Below the pieces are notes generated by a model that saw only the letters and a program-made list of their open reading frames with translations, did no database searches and was not told the origin of the DNA. DNA of 37,317 nucleotides, from assembly GCA_963764365.1 (NCBI GenBank), contig CAVXSI010000021.1, positions 1-37,317 of the forward strand. The letters run 5' to 3'. The position numbers and the translations under genes were made by a program. The stretch is from VRUE01 sp963764365. Its GTDB lineage: Bacteria > Actinomycetota > Thermoleophilia > Solirubrobacterales > 70-9. Numbering within the stretch: position 1 is the first letter of the stretch; the number at the start of each line of letters is the position of its first letter. Shown here in pieces: positions 1 to 7,181 of the stretch.

Positions 1-32
1 CCCGACGAGCTACCTGGCTGCTCCACCCCGCG
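1..32 (-). tRNA. initiator tRNA-Met(CAT), 5' part only
   Basis: The reverse complement of the first 32 bases reads as the 5' half of bacterial initiator tRNA: acceptor strand CGCGGGG followed by TGGAGCAGCCAGGTAGCTC (D arm) and the start of the GTCGGG anticodon stem. Starting with C, unpaired to A72, is the hallmark of tRNA-fMet. The anticodon and 3' half lie outside the window, so the CAT anticodon is inferred from the family, not seen. Confidence 0.85.
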
Positions 33-43
33 GCGGTCTGCTC

Positions 44-71
44 ATGCTAGCAACGTGGCGCTGTTTGGCAA
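44..71 (-). promoter_or_regulatory. promoter of initiator tRNA
   Basis: On the minus strand TTGCCA (71-66) and TAGCAT (49-44) are separated by 16 nt, and the -10 ends 11 nt before the tRNA 5' end. This is a good sigma-A type promoter. Inferred from sequence only. Confidence 0.55.
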
Positions 72-142
72 AGAGCCCTGAGGGCGGCGCAGGTCGGCTT
101 GCGGGATCGGATTCGTGGGGTTCGCCGGGCGACGGCGCGCTC

Positions 143-148
143 TAGAGT
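143..148 (+). promoter_or_regulatory. -10 element of ppx
   Basis: TAGAGT lies 11 nt before the ATG at 160, with no Shine-Dalgarno between, so the transcript would have a leader of only a few nucleotides. No clear -35 is visible. Confidence 0.35.
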
Positions 149-159
149 GCCCGGCCCCA

Positions 160-1107
160 ATGGCTGGCGCCCCTGACAGAGTCGCGGTGGTCGACGTCGG
201 CAGCAACTCGACGCGGCTGCTGATCGCCGAGGTCGCCGGCGGTGGGGTCGCCGAGGTCGCGCGGCGGAGCCGGGTTACGCGGCTCGGGCGCGGGCGTCGA
301 CCTCTCCGGGCAGCTCTCCGACGAGGCGATCGAGGCCGCCTGCGAGGCGATCGGCGAGTACGTCGGGCTGTGCCGGGAGAACGGGGTCGAGACGGTCGGC
401 GCGATCGCGACCAGCGCCGTCCGCGACGCCGCCAACGGCGACGCTTTCGTCGCCGAGCTGCGCGAGCGGTTCGCGCTCTCGGCCCGGGTGCTCGACGGCG
501 AAGAGGAGGCGCGGCGCACCTACCGCGGCGCCACCTTTGAGCAGCCGCCGGCCGAGCTGACGCTGGTGATCGACATCGGCGGCGGCTCGACCGAGATGAT
601 CGTCGGCGCCGGCGAGGAGATCGCCTTCCACGTCTCGTTGCAGGCCGGCGTCGTCCGCCACAGCGAGCGCCACGTCTCCGGCGACCCGCCGACAGCCGCC
701 GAGTTGGAGGCACTCGCCGCCGACGTCCGCGGGCTGATCGCCGGCGCGCTGCAGGACTACGGCGAGGCCTGGCCGAGCGCCGGAATCGCCGTCGCCGGCA
801 CCCCCGCTTCGCTCGCCGCGGTCGACCTCGGGCTCAAGCCCTACGAGCCCGGCCGGCGTGCCCACGGCCACGTCCTCTCGCTGCAGGCGTCCAGCGGCTG
901 CTATCGCGCTTCGCCTCCACCCCGCTCGCCGAGCGGGCGCAGATCGCCGGCCTGCACCCCGACCGCGCCCCGACGATCGTCGCCGGCTGCGTGATCCTGA
1001 TCGAGGCGATGCGCGCCTTCGGCCTCAAGCAGATCCGCGCCTCCGAGCACGACATCCTCTACGGCACGGCACTCGAACTGGCGACAGAACGCGGCAAAAC
1101 CACATGA
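160..1107 (+). pseudogene. ppx: exopolyphosphatase (Ppx/GppA family), two compensating frameshifts
   Basis: Exopolyphosphatases of the Ppx/GppA family release phosphate from polyphosphate or act on pppGpp. The ASKHA phosphate-1 motif VVDVGSNSTRLLI follows the ATG at 160, and the phosphate-2 motif VIDIGGGSTEMI is at about 569-604. The reading frame is broken twice. Near 285-296 an extra G moves frame 1 to frame 2 (expected RLGRGVDLSG). Near 887-892 a missing C moves it back to frame 1 (expected LQALQRLL). The last part, ending ILYGTALELATERG before TGA 1105-1107, is normal. Correcting both gives about 315 codons, the usual length for actinobacterial Ppx. Both indels are in G/C-rich runs and compensate, so sequence error is at least as likely as a real pseudogene. 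In many actinobacteria ppx lies near eno and ftsB, which are 13 kb away here. Confidence 0.85.
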
Positions 1108-1516
1108 ACGAGGTGGGGATAAACCCGTGGGACCCGGTGTACAGACGAGTTTTCGGCCCCCTTACAGTTGGGTAAACGAAGCGGCTGAACCCCCAAAAGT
1201 TGGTAAAGTGTCTCTACCAACTTGTCAGTAGCGGTAAATCCGGGACCTAGACATTTCGGATAGGCAAGCGCATAATCGCCGCATCGGGAAGGAGATGAGG
1301 ACGCGAGTCCCATCCTGACCCGGGACAAGGGTTCGGACGATTGCCGCATCATGGCGCCTCCCGCCGTCTGAGCCCACCAAATAAGTACTGGTCCCTGATG
1401 ACGTACCCCTGCCCGTCCTATGGGACCATCTGAATCGGCCGCCAGAGATGGCGGTCGATTCTCGTTTCGGGCCGGTCCGCTCCCAAGGCTGGCCAACCAG
1501 CCAGTTTTCCCCTCTG
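1108..1516. other. 409-bp gene-free, hairpin-rich stretch of lower GC
   Basis: No convincing gene is seen between ppx and the TPP enzyme. The base composition is visibly less GC-rich than its neighbours. It holds a perfect 9-bp inverted repeat (1197-1205 with 1215-1223, 9-nt loop), a hairpin around 1291-1311 with a GCGA (GNRA) tetraloop and one bulged A, and a perfect 7-bp inverted repeat (1389-1395 with 1422-1428). I compared it by eye with tmRNA, RNase P, SRP RNA and common riboswitches and recognised none. It could hold an unrecognised structured RNA or merely 3' flanks of two convergent genes. Confidence 0.4.
1197..1223. terminator. hairpin downstream of ppx, possible terminator
   Basis: AAGTTGGTA and TACCAACTT form a perfect 9-bp stem around a 9-nt loop, 90 nt after the ppx stop. 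There is no T tract, so intrinsic termination is uncertain; TPP-enzyme transcripts running the other way would form the same stem. Confidence 0.35.
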
Positions 1517-3127
1517 TCAAGCCAGATTCGACTTGCGCGGGTAGACGACCTCGGGGTCGGTGAGGACGTTGACCAGCGTCGGGCGGCCCGACTCGAAGGC
1601 CTTCTCCAGGGCGGGCCGCAGCTGCCCCGGCTCGCTGACCACGGCCCCGTCGCAGCCCAGCGCCTCGACCACCTTCTCGTACGGGGTCTCGGGCCGCAGC
1701 TCGGCCGCGACCGAGTATCCGTAGAGGAATTTCATCGGGTGGTGCTCGAGCGCCCAGATGCCGTTGTTGCCCATCACCCCCACCACCGGCAGACCGTGAC
1801 GCGCCAAAGTGTCGAACTCCATCCCCGCGAAGCCGAACGCTCCATCGCCGAGCAAAAGGCAGACCTGGCGCTCCGGATGCGCCAACTTGGCGCCAAGCGC
1901 CTGGCCGGGCCCGGCGCCGAGGCAGCCGAACGGCCCCGGGTCCATCCAGCAGCCGGGCTGGAAAGTATCGACGAAGCGCCCCGCGTAGGAGACGAAGTCG
2001 CCGCCGTCGCCGACGACGATCGCGTCGCGGTCGAGCACCTCCCCCAGCTCCCTGTAGACGCGGACCGGGTGCAGCGGCGAGCGGCTGTCGTTCAGCTCCT
2101 CCTGCTCTGCCGCACGCTTCTCCGCCTCGACCACTCGCAGCCGCTCGAGCCAGGGGTCGCTGCGCCGCTCCCCTCCCGTCACCGCCTCGTCCAGCGCCGC
2201 CAGCGTCGCCGCCACGTCGCCGACCAGGTCGATTGCGGGCGCCCGGTTGGCCGTCAGCGCGTTCGGCGCCGCGTCGAGTCGGATCAGCTTCGTCTCCTCG
2301 CCGAAGCTGCCACCGAAGCCGAGCCGGAAGTCGATCGGCACGCCGACCACCAGCGCCACGTCGGCGCCCTTCAGCCCGGCGCCGCGCGCGCGGCTGAAGG
2401 CCAGCTCGTGGTCGGCGGGCAGGCAGCCGCGTCCGAGCCCGTTGAGGAAGACGGGGATCCCGAGCGACTCGGCCAGCGCCCGCAGCGGCTCCTCGCCATG
2501 GCCCCAGTAGAGGCCGGTGCCGGCCATGATCGCCGGCCGCTCGGCCGCGGCCAGCAGCGCAGCCGCCGCCTCGACCCCCTCGGCCGGCCGCAACCCCGGC
2601 GCGGCGGCCTCGCCGATCCCGGCCTCGCCCTCGCTGAACACGATGTCGAGCGGGTAGTCGATGAAGGTCGGCCCGGACGGCGCCGTCAGCGCCAGGTCGA
2701 GCGCCGCCGCCGTCCGCGCCCCGATCGCGCCGGTCTCCTTCACCGTCTCCGCCGACTTGACCAGCGGCGAGACGAACGGCAGGTGGTCGATCTCCTGCAG
2801 CGAGCCCGAGCCCCAGCGCAGCTCCGGCGCCCGCCCGCCAAGCACACAGACCGGCGAGCAGTTGGCCTGGGCGCCGGCGATCGCGCTGATCCCGTTGGTC
2901 ACCCCCGGCCCCGCGGTCAGCGCCGCGACGCCGAGCCGCCGCGTTGCCTTGGCGAAGCCCTCGGCGGCGAACACGGCCGATTGCTCGTGGCGCACGTCGA
3001 CGATCTCGATCCCCTCCGCCTTGCAGCCGTCATAGATCGAGAACAGATGCCCGCCGGACAACGTGAACAGATGGCTGACGCCGCGAGACTTCAGCGCCTT
3101 GGCGACTATCCGTCCCCCGTGGTCCAT
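1517..3127 (-). CDS. thiamine diphosphate-dependent enzyme (acetolactate synthase / 2-hydroxyacyl-CoA lyase-like)
   Basis: A 536-residue protein with the three-domain layout of the ThDP decarboxylase superfamily. The N-terminal PYR domain carries RHEQSA with the conserved activating Glu near residue 48, followed by GPGVTNG. A central Rossmann-like domain follows (about 180-330). The C-terminal PP domain has the Mg-ThDP motif GDGAFGFAGMEFDT ... NNGIW (about 425-460). The superfamily includes acetolactate synthase, oxalyl-CoA decarboxylase and 2-hydroxyacyl-CoA lyase. The sequence does not settle the substrate; no regulatory subunit (ilvN) or CoA-transferase gene lies nearby, so an isolated lyase is more likely than a biosynthetic acetolactate synthase. 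The ATG at 3127 has a TAGGCT hexamer 9 nt upstream and no Shine-Dalgarno, suggesting a near-leaderless mRNA. Confidence 0.85.
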   Translation of the reverse strand: MDHGGRIVAKALKSRGVSHLFTLSGGHLFSIYDGCKAEGIEIVDVRHEQSAVFAAEGFAKATRRLGVAALTAGPGVTNGISAIAGAQANCSPVCVLGGRAPELRWGSGSLQEIDHLPFVSPLVKSAETVKETGAIGARTAAALDLALTAPSGPTFIDYPLDIVFSEGEAGIGEAAAPGLRPAEGVEAAAALLAAAERPAIMAGTGLYWGHGEEPLRALAESLGIPVFLNGLGRGCLPADHELAFSRARGAGLKGADVALVVGVPIDFRLGFGGSFGEETKLIRLDAAPNALTANRAPAIDLVGDVAATLAALDEAVTGGERRSDPWLERLRVVEAEKRAAEQEELNDSRSPLHPVRVYRELGEVLDRDAIVVGDGGDFVSYAGRFVDTFQPGCWMDPGPFGCLGAGPGQALGAKLAHPERQVCLLLGDGAFGFAGMEFDTLARHGLPVVGVMGNNGIWALEHHPMKFLYGYSVAAELRPETPYEKVVEALGCDGAVVSEPGQLRPALEKAFESGRPTLVNVLTDPEVVYPRKSNLA

Positions 3128-3136
3128 TCCGGGTGG

Positions 3137-3142
3137 AGCCTA
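3137..3142 (-). promoter_or_regulatory. -10 element of TPP enzyme
   Basis: TAGGCT on the minus strand, 9 nt before ATG 3127. The same hexamer stands 8 nt before tatD in this window. Confidence 0.4.
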
Positions 3143-3203
3143 TGGAAGAACCGATTAGCGAGCGTCACGATTGATTCTCCGCGAGCGGCGCCGATATGGC
3201 GAT

Positions 3204-3243
3204 TTCCGCCGCCCGCGGACGCGAAGCGGAGCAGGCGGCGGAA
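3204..3243. repeat. 40-bp palindrome before tRNA-Leu
   Basis: TTCCGCCGCC (3204-3213) pairs perfectly with GGCGGCGGAA (3234-3243) around a 20-nt loop. It ends 10 nt before the tRNA. Size resembles the palindromes inside ispE and rsmA, but the sequence is different. Confidence 0.5.
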
Positions 3244-3253
3244 TAATGGGGGT

Positions 3254-3339
3254 GCCCGGGTGGCGAAACTGGCAAAAGCGGCGCACTTAAAATGCGCTGC
3301 CCCTTCGGGGGCTTGCGGGTTCGAGTCCCGCCCCGGGCA
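3254..3339 (+). tRNA. tRNA-Leu(TAA)
   Basis: A class II tRNA of 86 nt. The acceptor strands GCCCGGG (3254-3260) and CCCGGGC pair, with discriminator A at 3339. The anticodon stem is GCGCA/TGCGC with loop CTTAAAA, giving anticodon TAA (3288-3290). The long variable arm CCCCTTCGGGG and T arm GCGGGTTCGAGTCCCGC are clear. CCA is not encoded. It decodes UUA, a rare codon at this GC content. The AATAAT at 3242-3247 may be its -10. Confidence 0.95.
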
Positions 3340-3418
3340 TCCGCTTTTTGTCGGCCGTTTAGGTGGCGGGGGCGTCTAAACAGGCCGTAAAGATTTGTAC
3401 GGACCGCAACTATCGCGT

Positions 3419-3427
3419 TGCTACGGT
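3419..3427 (+). promoter_or_regulatory. extended -10 promoter of the sigma factor gene
   Basis: TGCTACGGT fits an extended -10 (TGnTANNNT). The identical 9-mer lies at 9679-9687 upstream of another gene. An in-frame GTG here is followed by a stop at 3474-3476, so this gene has a real leader and uses its Shine-Dalgarno. Confidence 0.4.
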
Positions 3428-3479
3428 GTCCCTAGTTACGAAGTCAAAGCCCCGCAACGCCTTCCCTGGAGAGTGAAGC

Positions 3480-5102
3480 TTGGAGGCATCGGCTCTAACC
3501 CACGCCAGTCAGCGCGGACTCCTCGCCCGCCGCTCCCCGCTGCTCAAACTGCAGGGGGACGAACGGCTGATCGCGATGGCCCGCAGCGGCAACGCCGGCG
3601 CCTTCGAGACGATCGTCGACCGCTACCAGGGCCGGCTGCTGGGCTTCTGCCGGCAGATGCTGGGCTCCACCGAGGACGCCGAGGACGTCCTCCAGGAGGT
3701 CTTCGTCAACGCCTACCGGGCGATGCTCGCCGACGAGCGCGAGATCAACCTTCGCCCCTGGCTGTACCGGATCGCCCGCAACCGCTGCCTCAACCACCTG
3801 CGCAAGCCGACCGCCGACGCGCAGGAATCGATGGACATGGTGCCGGTCGTCGAGGCCGCCTCGACCGCCGAGAAGGTCCACAACCGCGAGGAGTTCCGCC
3901 AACTGCTCGACGACGTCGGCAAGCTGCCCGAGACGCAGCGCTCGGCGCTGCTGCTGCGCGAGATGGACGCGATGTCCTATGAGGAAATCGCCGCCGCGAT
4001 GGAGACCAGCGTGCCGTCGGTCAAGTCGCTGCTGGTGCGGGCGCGGATCTCGCTCGCCGAGGCGAGCCAGGCGCGCCAGCTGACCTGCGGCGAGGTGCGG
4101 CTGGAACTGGCGGAGGCGGCCGAGGGCCTGCGCAAGGTCTCCGGCCCGGTGCGCCGGCACGTCCGCGACTGCGAGGAATGCGCCGACTTCCGCTCCCAGG
4201 TGCGCTCCAACGACAAGGTGATGGCGGCGCTGTTCCCGGCCGGCGCGCTGGTCGCCTTCAAGGGCCTGATCCTCTCCAAGCTCGGCCTCGGCGGCGCCGG
4301 CGGCGCCGGCGCGGGCGCGACCGGCGGCGCGGGCGCGGGCGCGGGCGCCGCGGCAAGCGCCGGCGCGGGCGCCACCGCGACCGGTGCGGTCAGCAGCGTC
4401 GGCGCGGCGATCGGCGGCAGCGGCGCCGCCGGCGGCATCGGCGCAGTCGGCGGCGCGATCGGGACCAAGGCTGTCGCCGGAGTCGTCACCGCGGCGGTGA
4501 TCACCGCCGGCGCGGTCGAGGTCAACCAGAAGGCCGAGACGACCCCGGCGCCGCGAACCTCGCCTGCGGCCAAGATCTCGAAACGCACCACCTCCCCGGC
4601 GATCGCCCTGCACCACGCGGCGGTCTCCCAGCCGCAGCCGAGCAGCGAGCCGGCCGTGACGCAGCCGGCCACCGAAGCGCCGGCGCCCGCACCGAAACCG
4701 GCACCGGCACCCGAAAGCGCCACGCCCAGCGACGAAGCGGCCGGTCAGTCGAACACCGGCGGCGCCGGGACCGAAGGCAAGGCGCCGAAGGAAGCGACCT
4801 CGAAGCTGACCACGGCCAAATCGCCGAGCGGTGCCGCAGGAGCGCCGGCCGGCAGCGAAACGGTCGTCGTCACCGTCGGCGGCACCAAAACCCCGCCGCC
4901 CCCCGCCGAAGCGGCGGCGCCTCCGGCCGAAACCACGCCACCACCGGCGGAAGAAAGCAGCCCCGCGCCAAGCGAATCGCCGCCGCCCTCGGAAAGCCCG
5001 GCGACGGAAGCGGCCTCGCCCGCCGCCAGTTCCGCGATCGGCGAAGTCAGCTCAGACGTCAGCTCAGACCGATCACCTGTCAGCTCAGACCAATCACCTT
5101 GA
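3480..5102 (+). CDS. ECF-type RNA polymerase sigma factor with zinc-finger and Ala/Gly- and Pro-rich C-terminal extension
   Basis: Initiates transcription at a target promoter set. In this 540-residue protein, sigma-2 lies at about 27-105 (DRYQGRLLGFCRQML, EDVLQEVFVNAY, RPWLYRIARNRCLNHLR) and sigma-4 at about 135-190 (LPETQRSALLLREMDAMSYEEIAAAM). Next comes a zf-HC2-like motif, HVRDCEEC, at about 223-230, typical of anti-sigma factors. A very Ala/Gly-rich stretch with hydrophobic patches (about 240-345) may span the membrane, and a Pro/Ser/Thr-rich tail of about 190 residues ends in SSDVSSDRSPVSSDQSP, encoded by short direct repeats. This looks like a sigma factor carrying its own anti-sigma-like, possibly membrane-anchored domain, as in some C-terminally extended ECF groups. 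The start is TTG at 3480, with GGAGAG 6 nt upstream. The 3' end overlaps the convergent R2lox gene by 23 bp. Confidence 0.85.
   Translation: MEASALTHASQRGLLARRSPLLKLQGDERLIAMARSGNAGAFETIVDRYQGRLLGFCRQMLGSTEDAEDVLQEVFVNAYRAMLADEREINLRPWLYRIARNRCLNHLRKPTADAQESMDMVPVVEAASTAEKVHNREEFRQLLDDVGKLPETQRSALLLREMDAMSYEEIAAAMETSVPSVKSLLVRARISLAEASQARQLTCGEVRLELAEAAEGLRKVSGPVRRHVRDCEECADFRSQVRSNDKVMAALFPAGALVAFKGLILSKLGLGGAGGAGAGATGGAGAGAGAAASAGAGATATGAVSSVGAAIGGSGAAGGIGAVGGAIGTKAVAGVVTAAVITAGAVEVNQKAETTPAPRTSPAAKISKRTTSPAIALHHAAVSQPQPSSEPAVTQPATEAPAPAPKPAPAPESATPSDEAAGQSNTGGAGTEGKAPKEATSKLTTAKSPSGAAGAPAGSETVVVTVGGTKTPPPPAEAAAPPAETTPPPAEESSPAPSESPPPSESPATEAASPAASSAIGEVSSDVSSDRSPVSSDQSP
4281..4480. repeat. 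GGCGCC-rich low-complexity tract inside the sigma factor gene
   Basis: Irregular runs of GGCGCC/GGCGCG hexamers encode Gly-Ala repeats. The tract would be prone to slippage and to assembly error. Confidence 0.6.
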
Positions 5103-6006
5103 GCCGCCGCATCAGGCATTTGCCCGCGAACTCGCGGGTGTCCGCCAGCGAGTAGCCGAACAGTTCGTAGTCCTCGTCTTCCGGCGCCCACGGCGGCGAC
5201 AGCACGCCGTCGGCGGCCGGCAGCGCCTCCTCCAGGGTGCGCTTGATCGCCTCCTTGTAGCGCTCGTCCTCGCGCGCCTTCTCGCGCAGGAAGACCGAGC
5301 CGAAGGCGACGTGGCGGTGCTCGTCGCGGGCGACGTTCTGGAAGCCTTCGACGAAGGCCGGCAGCGTCCCCTCGCTTTCGTTGAAGTCCATGATGAAGTG
5401 CTGCCCGGTGAGCGCCAGCATCCCCTCGATCACCATGTGGTAGAGCGTCACCGCCTCGACCAGCGCCTCGGTGTCCTCCGGTTCGGCCGAGAGGCGGTCG
5501 GTCCGCTGCTTCAGCATCTCGTCAAAGAGACGGCTGAAGTTGTCGTTGAGGTGCTCGGAGGTCTCCGCCAGCATCTCCGAGAGGCCGTCGGCCTCGAGCA
5601 CCCCGACCTCGCGGTAGAAGCGCTCGAAGAAACGCACGTGGCGCGCCTCGTCGGCGATCTGCGTGCAGAGGAAGATTTTCTGGTCCTCGGTCGGGGCGGC
5701 GCGCATGATCGGCCCCAGCTCCTCGGCGACCTTCTGCTCGCCGATGAAGAACGAGGACAGCCCGTACATCCGCTGGAAGCGCTCTTCGGCGCCGATTCGC
5801 TCGTGCCAGTCCTCGCGGTCGCGGCTGAAGTCCAGCTCCTGGGTCTGCCACTGCTGGCGCTCCCAGAGCGAGTACAGCTCCTCGTAGGTCAGCAGCTTGA
5901 TGTCGCCCGTGCGGTCGGCCGCCTCGTTCAGGGCGGGGTCGGCGGTCGCCTGGAAGTCGGCGCGCTCGGTCCTCGGCTGCGTCCCGGTTGCCTCTTTGGC
6001 CTCCAT
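5080..6006 (-). CDS. R2-like ligand-binding oxidase (R2lox), ribonucleotide reductase small-subunit family
   Basis: A ferritin-like dimetal carboxylate protein of 308 residues, the usual R2lox length. R2lox proteins hold a Mn/Fe cofactor and a long-chain ligand and do not serve ribonucleotide reductase. Candidate metal ligands are E90, E120, H123, E194, E229 and H232 (motifs GEQKV, DEARH, IEGM, DEHRH). V93 is three residues after the first Glu and Y189 is five before the fourth ligand, the spacing of the Val-Tyr ether cross-link pair known in R2lox. The assignment to R2lox over NrdB is therefore supported by residue spacing; its physiological substrate is unknown. The start ATG at 6006 has GAGGAGAG about 4 nt upstream. 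The stop overlaps the convergent sigma gene by 23 bp, and a perfect 17-bp palindrome separates it from the hydrolase gene upstream. Confidence 0.85.
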   Translation of the reverse strand: MEAKEATGTQPRTERADFQATADPALNEAADRTGDIKLLTYEELYSLWERQQWQTQELDFSRDREDWHERIGAEERFQRMYGLSSFFIGEQKVAEELGPIMRAAPTEDQKIFLCTQIADEARHVRFFERFYREVGVLEADGLSEMLAETSEHLNDNFSRLFDEMLKQRTDRLSAEPEDTEALVEAVTLYHMVIEGMLALTGQHFIMDFNESEGTLPAFVEGFQNVARDEHRHVAFGSVFLREKAREDERYKEAIKRTLEEALPAADGVLSPPWAPEDEDYELFGYSLADTREFAGKCLMRRLKVIGLS

Positions 6007-6078
6007 CTCTCTCTCCTCGGCTTCGGCTGCGGGTCGAGGGGCGAGACTAGCAGGGGCCTGGCCAGGCAGCCAGTTTCT

Positions 6079-6127
6079 GCGGCGTTCGCAGTTTGCTCCC
6101 GCGTGCGACCCAAACTGCGAACGCCGC
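6079..6127. repeat. 49-bp palindrome with perfect 17-bp stem
   Basis: Positions 6079-6095 and 6111-6127 are perfect inverted repeats (GCGGCGTTCGCAGTTTG) around a 15-nt loop. It abuts the UPF0173 stop codon (6128-6130). It may act as that operon's terminator, although there is no T tract. Confidence 0.75.
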
Positions 6128-6841
6128 TCAGGGGGAGTGCGTCTCGCCCGGCTTCAGCACGACGACCTGCGACGAGGTCTGCGACTCGACGTCGGCCTTG
6201 AAGGCCTCGGCGTCGCTGGCGATCGGCGGGAAGGTGTCGTAGTGCATCGGGATCGTCGTCGGCGCGCCGATCAGCCCCGCCGCCACCGCCGCGTCGTGGC
6301 GGTCCATCGTGTAATGGCCGCCGATCGGCATCAGCGCGACATCGACCGGGTTGCGTTCGGCGATCAGCTTCATGTCGCCGAACAGGCAGGTGTCGCCGGT
6401 GTGGTAGACGGTGACCCCGCCGATCCGGATCAGCAGGCCGGCCGCGGTCCCGAGCGAGACGCCGTGCTCGGCGCTGTAGGGAGCGTCTACGGAGCCCGGC
6501 GCGGTGCTGGTGTGCCAGGCGGGGACGAGCTTGATCCAGCCCCAGTCGAACTCGATCGTGCCGCCGAGGTTGGGGTCGCTGACGCTCTCGACGCCCTGCC
6601 CTTCGAGCCAGTTGGCGAGCTCGACGATGGCGACGCAGTGGGCGCCCGTCCGCTTGGCGGCGGCGACCGCGTCGGCCAGATGGTCGGCGTGGCCGTGGCT
6701 GAGGGCGATGTGGGTCGGCTCGACCTCCTCGGCGGTCGCCACCGCGGCCGGGTTGTTGGGCTTGAGGAAGGGGTCGACCAGCACCCTCGTCTCCCCGTCG
6801 CTCAGCTCGAAGCACGAATGTCCGTGGAACTTGATCTCCAT
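6128..6841 (-). CDS. UPF0173 metal-dependent hydrolase (metallo-beta-lactamase fold)
   Basis: A 237-residue protein matching the UPF0173/YtkL family. Seen motifs: N-terminal MEIKFHGHSCFEL, zinc-binding SHGHADH (about 49-55), HTGDT near 147 and MPIGGHYTM near 167. The family has the metallo-beta-lactamase fold with a dinuclear metal site, and its substrate is not known. The ATG at 6841 is preceded by AAGGAG at suitable spacing. It is last in a three-gene minus operon, one base after the stop of the 109-residue gene. Confidence 0.9.
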   Translation of the reverse strand: MEIKFHGHSCFELSDGETRVLVDPFLKPNNPAAVATAEEVEPTHIALSHGHADHLADAVAAAKRTGAHCVAIVELANWLEGQGVESVSDPNLGGTIEFDWGWIKLVPAWHTSTAPGSVDAPYSAEHGVSLGTAAGLLIRIGGVTVYHTGDTCLFGDMKLIAERNPVDVALMPIGGHYTMDRHDAAVAAGLIGAPTTIPMHYDTFPPIASDAEAFKADVESQTSSQVVVLKPGETHSP

Positions 6842-6842
6842 C

Positions 6843-7172
6843 TCAACTCTCTCCTTGCGCTCGTTCGCTCTCGGTCAACTCCTCCTGCAACGCCCAGCCG
6901 ACCGCGACTCCGACCATCATCCCCATCCGCGCCTCCTCGGCGAGCAGGGTGCGCACCGCGGCGATCCGCTCCTCCGGGTCGGGGACGGTGGCGGCCTTCA
7001 GGGTCTCGGCCTCGTGCGACTCGCCGAACCAGCCGCCCTCTGCGAGGGCGGACGCCAGCAGCCGCTGCAGCTGCGGCGCCGCGCGGGCGACGATCGCCTC
7101 CGCCTCGGCGAGCCGCTCGGCCTCGGCGAGACGCTCGATCGCCGCCTCCAGCCGCTCTTCGTCGGGAAGCAT
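6843..7172 (-). CDS. conserved hypothetical protein, 109 aa
   Basis: Not recognised. It is a helical, Ala/Glu-rich protein without signal peptide or clear membrane helix; the first 45 residues (repeated AEAERLAEAEAIV) could form a coiled coil. It sits 9 nt after the rhomboid-like gene and 1 nt before the UPF0173 gene, so it is probably co-transcribed. A TAGCCT hexamer overlapping the upstream stop codon lies 6 nt before ATG 7172, so a separate leaderless start is possible. Confidence 0.7.
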   Translation of the reverse strand: MLPDEERLEAAIERLAEAERLAEAEAIVARAAPQLQRLLASALAEGGWFGESHEAETLKAATVPDPEERIAAVRTLLAEEARMGMMVGVAVGWALQEELTESERAQGES

Positions 7173-7181
7173 GGCGAGAGG

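Noticed and set aside
1059..1520. 153-codon minus ORF across the gap after the TPP enzyme
   Set aside because: It runs into the end of ppx, starts at a TTG overlapping the TPP-enzyme stop, and has no recognisable domain; probably chance.
3254..3339. tRNA-Leu(TAA) as a bldA-type developmental switch
   Set aside because: The anticodon matches, but nothing in this window shows TTA-codon control of development.
1448..3379. 643-codon open frame opposite the TPP enzyme
   Set aside because: It mirrors a well-conserved gene on the minus strand, has Arg/Pro-rich nonsense composition and runs through the tRNA-Leu gene.
6079..6127. Palindromes as simple intrinsic terminators
   Set aside because: Most lack a following T tract, several lie inside genes, and families recur with conserved unpaired segments; only some could terminate.
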